Source of the DNA: Sphingomonas sp.
GTDB taxonomy: Bacteria; Pseudomonadota; Alphaproteobacteria; Sphingomonadales; Sphingomonadaceae
Length of the DNA stretch: 33,658 nt
Direction of reading: 5' to 3'
NCBI GenBank assembly: GCA_021154945.1
Contig: JAJNQF010000295.1
Coordinates: 1 to 33,658 of the forward strand
The notes under the pieces were generated by a model that saw only the letters and a program-made list of their open reading frames with translations, searched no databases and was not told where the DNA came from. The number at the start of each line of letters is the position of its first letter. Positions within the stretch are counted from its first letter, which is position 1. The translations under genes were made by a program, and so were the position numbers. Positions 32,562-33,658 of the stretch are shown here, in pieces.

Positions 32562-33658
32562 CGCTGCGGCATCCCCGTTTCCGGATCGTTCGCCGTTGCC
32601 ATGTGTGGAACGGGCGAAAGATCGGACTGCTTCATCTTGCTCAGGACCTGGCGCAGGTACACCAAACGAACGATGAACAGCGTGCTGGCGGTCGCCGCCG
32701 CCGACAGGCCCGCACCGATCAGCCCGAAGAAATACATGAACCCCGTGCCGAACGCGATCGCGACGATCACGCCGGCGACGTTGTTGACCGCGTACATGCG
32801 GTCGCGTCCCATGCTGGTGATCGACACGTTGAGCAGGTCCGAGCCCGAACGGATCGTCGCCGCTAGCAGCATGATCGCGAGCAGCACGCGGAACACCGGG
32901 AAGCGGCCCGGCGGCGCGAAGTAGAAGATCAACTCGGTCGCCAGGAAGATGCCGACGCTGAACACCGCGGCGAAGGTCAACGTCTTGATCATCTGGCGGC
33001 GCAGCTCGGCCTGCCACTCGGCGGGATCGCCACCGCGGAACGCGCGCACCATCCGCGGCAGCGCAAGCTGCACCACGGCGGTCGAGATCAATGTCTGCAG
33101 CGCGTTGGTGATCGAGAAATAGAAGCTGTAGATACCCGTCGCGACCAGCCCGAGCAGCGCGTTCAGGATGAAGCGGTCGGCATAGCCCAGGCCGACGATG
33201 CCGAGGTCGCTGAAATAGATGTACCAGGCACGGCGCGCGCGATTGACCAGCACGCTCAGCTTCTTCTCTTCGCGCAAGCCCGCCTTCATCGGCCAGCGTC
33301 GCAAATAGACGAACAGCATGCCGATCGCGAGCAGGTGGCTGAGAATCCAGCCGATGAAGATCATGTCGAGCGTCTTCAGCGCCGGCACCGCAAAGCCGAT
33401 TCCGACGACGATCGGGATCCACAGCGCCGAGCGGACGAACACCAGGACGTTGGCGAACAGCGCCAGCTCCAGCCCGATCATCGGCATGTAGATGTCGAGT
33501 GCGAGCGTCTCCAGCCACAGCAGGATCAGGATCAGGACCTGGGTCTGGGTGATCTCGCCGGTCTGCCAGATCAGCACGGGCACCGCGATCAGCGTGCCAG
33601 CCAGCAGCGATGCGAAGGTGATGATCAGGCGATCGCGGATCAGCGGCGCGGCGGTCGC
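32558..33658 (-). CDS. Wzx-like polysaccharide flippase (N-terminus beyond the window)
   Basis: Integral membrane protein of the MOP/PST type, expected to flip the undecaprenyl-linked repeat unit to the periplasm. The frame is open to the right edge (it reads through 33583 into IIxTFASLLAGTLIAVPVLI-like sequence), so at least 366 residues are present and the start lies outside. At least nine hydrophobic segments are visible. Characteristic are YADRFILNALLGLVATGIYSF, ITNALQTLISTAVVQLALPR and the C-terminal pairs GVIVAIAFGTGFMYFFGLIGAGLSAA. It heads the coupled run flippase-acetyltransferase-GT4-acyltransferase. Confidence 0.85.
   Translation of the reverse strand, partial: ATAAPLIRDRLIITFASLLAGTLIAVPVLIWQTGEITQTQVLILILLWLETLALDIYMPMIGLELALFANVLVFVRSALWIPIVVGIGFAVPALKTLDMIFIGWILSHLLAIGMLFVYLRRWPMKAGLREEKKLSVLVNRARRAWYIYFSDLGIVGLGYADRFILNALLGLVATGIYSFYFSITNALQTLISTAVVQLALPRMVRAFRGGDPAEWQAELRRQMIKTLTFAAVFSVGIFLATELIFYFAPPGRFPVFRVLLAIMLLAATIRSGSDLLNVSITSMGRDRMYAVNNVAGVIVAIAFGTGFMYFFGLIGAGLSAAATASTLFIVRLVYLRQVLSKMKQSDLSPVPHMATANDPETGMPQR

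Noticed and set aside
31977..33518. 513-residue minus-strand frame including the acetyltransferase
   Set aside because: Only the last 194 residues are protein-like; the rest overlaps the flippase gene out of frame and is Arg/Ala/Asp-rich.
12834..33658. Identification as a known sphingan (gellan/welan/S-88) cluster
   Set aside because: The rhs dTDP-rhamnose genes and the characteristic gel/sps order are not seen, and the ATPase/pseudokinase layout differs; only general EPS functions are shared.

Overview
The window looks like chromosomal DNA of a Sphingomonas-like alphaproteobacterium. The basis is high GC, GTG and TTG starts, ATGA/GTGA stop-start overlaps, the alphaproteobacterial order hisS-prfA-prmC-DUF4167, and dispersed inverted repeats of the GTCAT(C/T)CC type. 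This rests on style and gene content; no rRNA or other taxonomic marker is present. No tRNA, rRNA, CRISPR array, insertion sequence or transposase was seen.

Left part (1-12.8 kb, mostly housekeeping): the end of an antitoxin and a VapC-type PIN toxin, then an EamA transporter and a GNAT acetyltransferase joined by overlapping stop/start codons. On the minus strand follow inorganic pyrophosphatase, an M61 peptidase with a PDZ domain, and a DUF1345 membrane protein. On the plus strand come hisS, prfA, prmC and a DUF4167 protein. Inverted repeat pairs sit between GNAT and ppa, between hisS and prfA, and across the start of prmC. A strong bidirectional hairpin terminator and about 425 bp without a gene lead to a TauE/SafE permease and rlmN on the minus strand.

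Right part (12.8 kb to the end): an exopolysaccharide (EPS) locus of several facing transcription units. The export and assembly unit (minus) reads beta-barrel, OPX export protein, ExeA-like AAA+ ATPase, Wzz-type chain-length protein, a BY-kinase-like protein that has lost its nucleotide-binding motifs, and a GT4 glycosyltransferase. Around it lie a lipoprotein glycoside hydrolase, three more GT4 enzymes, a CysE-like acetyltransferase preceded by a probable gene remnant, the priming polyprenyl-phosphate glycosylphosphotransferase, a second glycoside hydrolase paralogous to the first, and a membrane-anchored PilZ-like protein. The right edge is a tightly coupled minus-strand run: Wzx-like flippase (cut by the edge), a second CysE-like acetyltransferase, GT4, acyltransferase 3.

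Working model (inference): the priming enzyme loads the first sugar on undecaprenyl phosphate, the GT4 enzymes extend the unit, the acetyl/acyltransferases decorate it, and the flippase moves it across the inner membrane. The chain-length protein, OPX and barrel then polymerise and export it, the two glycosidases may trim or release polymer, and the PilZ protein may link output to c-di-GMP. The barrel-OPX-ATPase-PCP-kinase set recalls exosortase (XrtA)-associated EPS loci, but no exosortase, Wzy polymerase or PEP-CTERM protein was recognised here.
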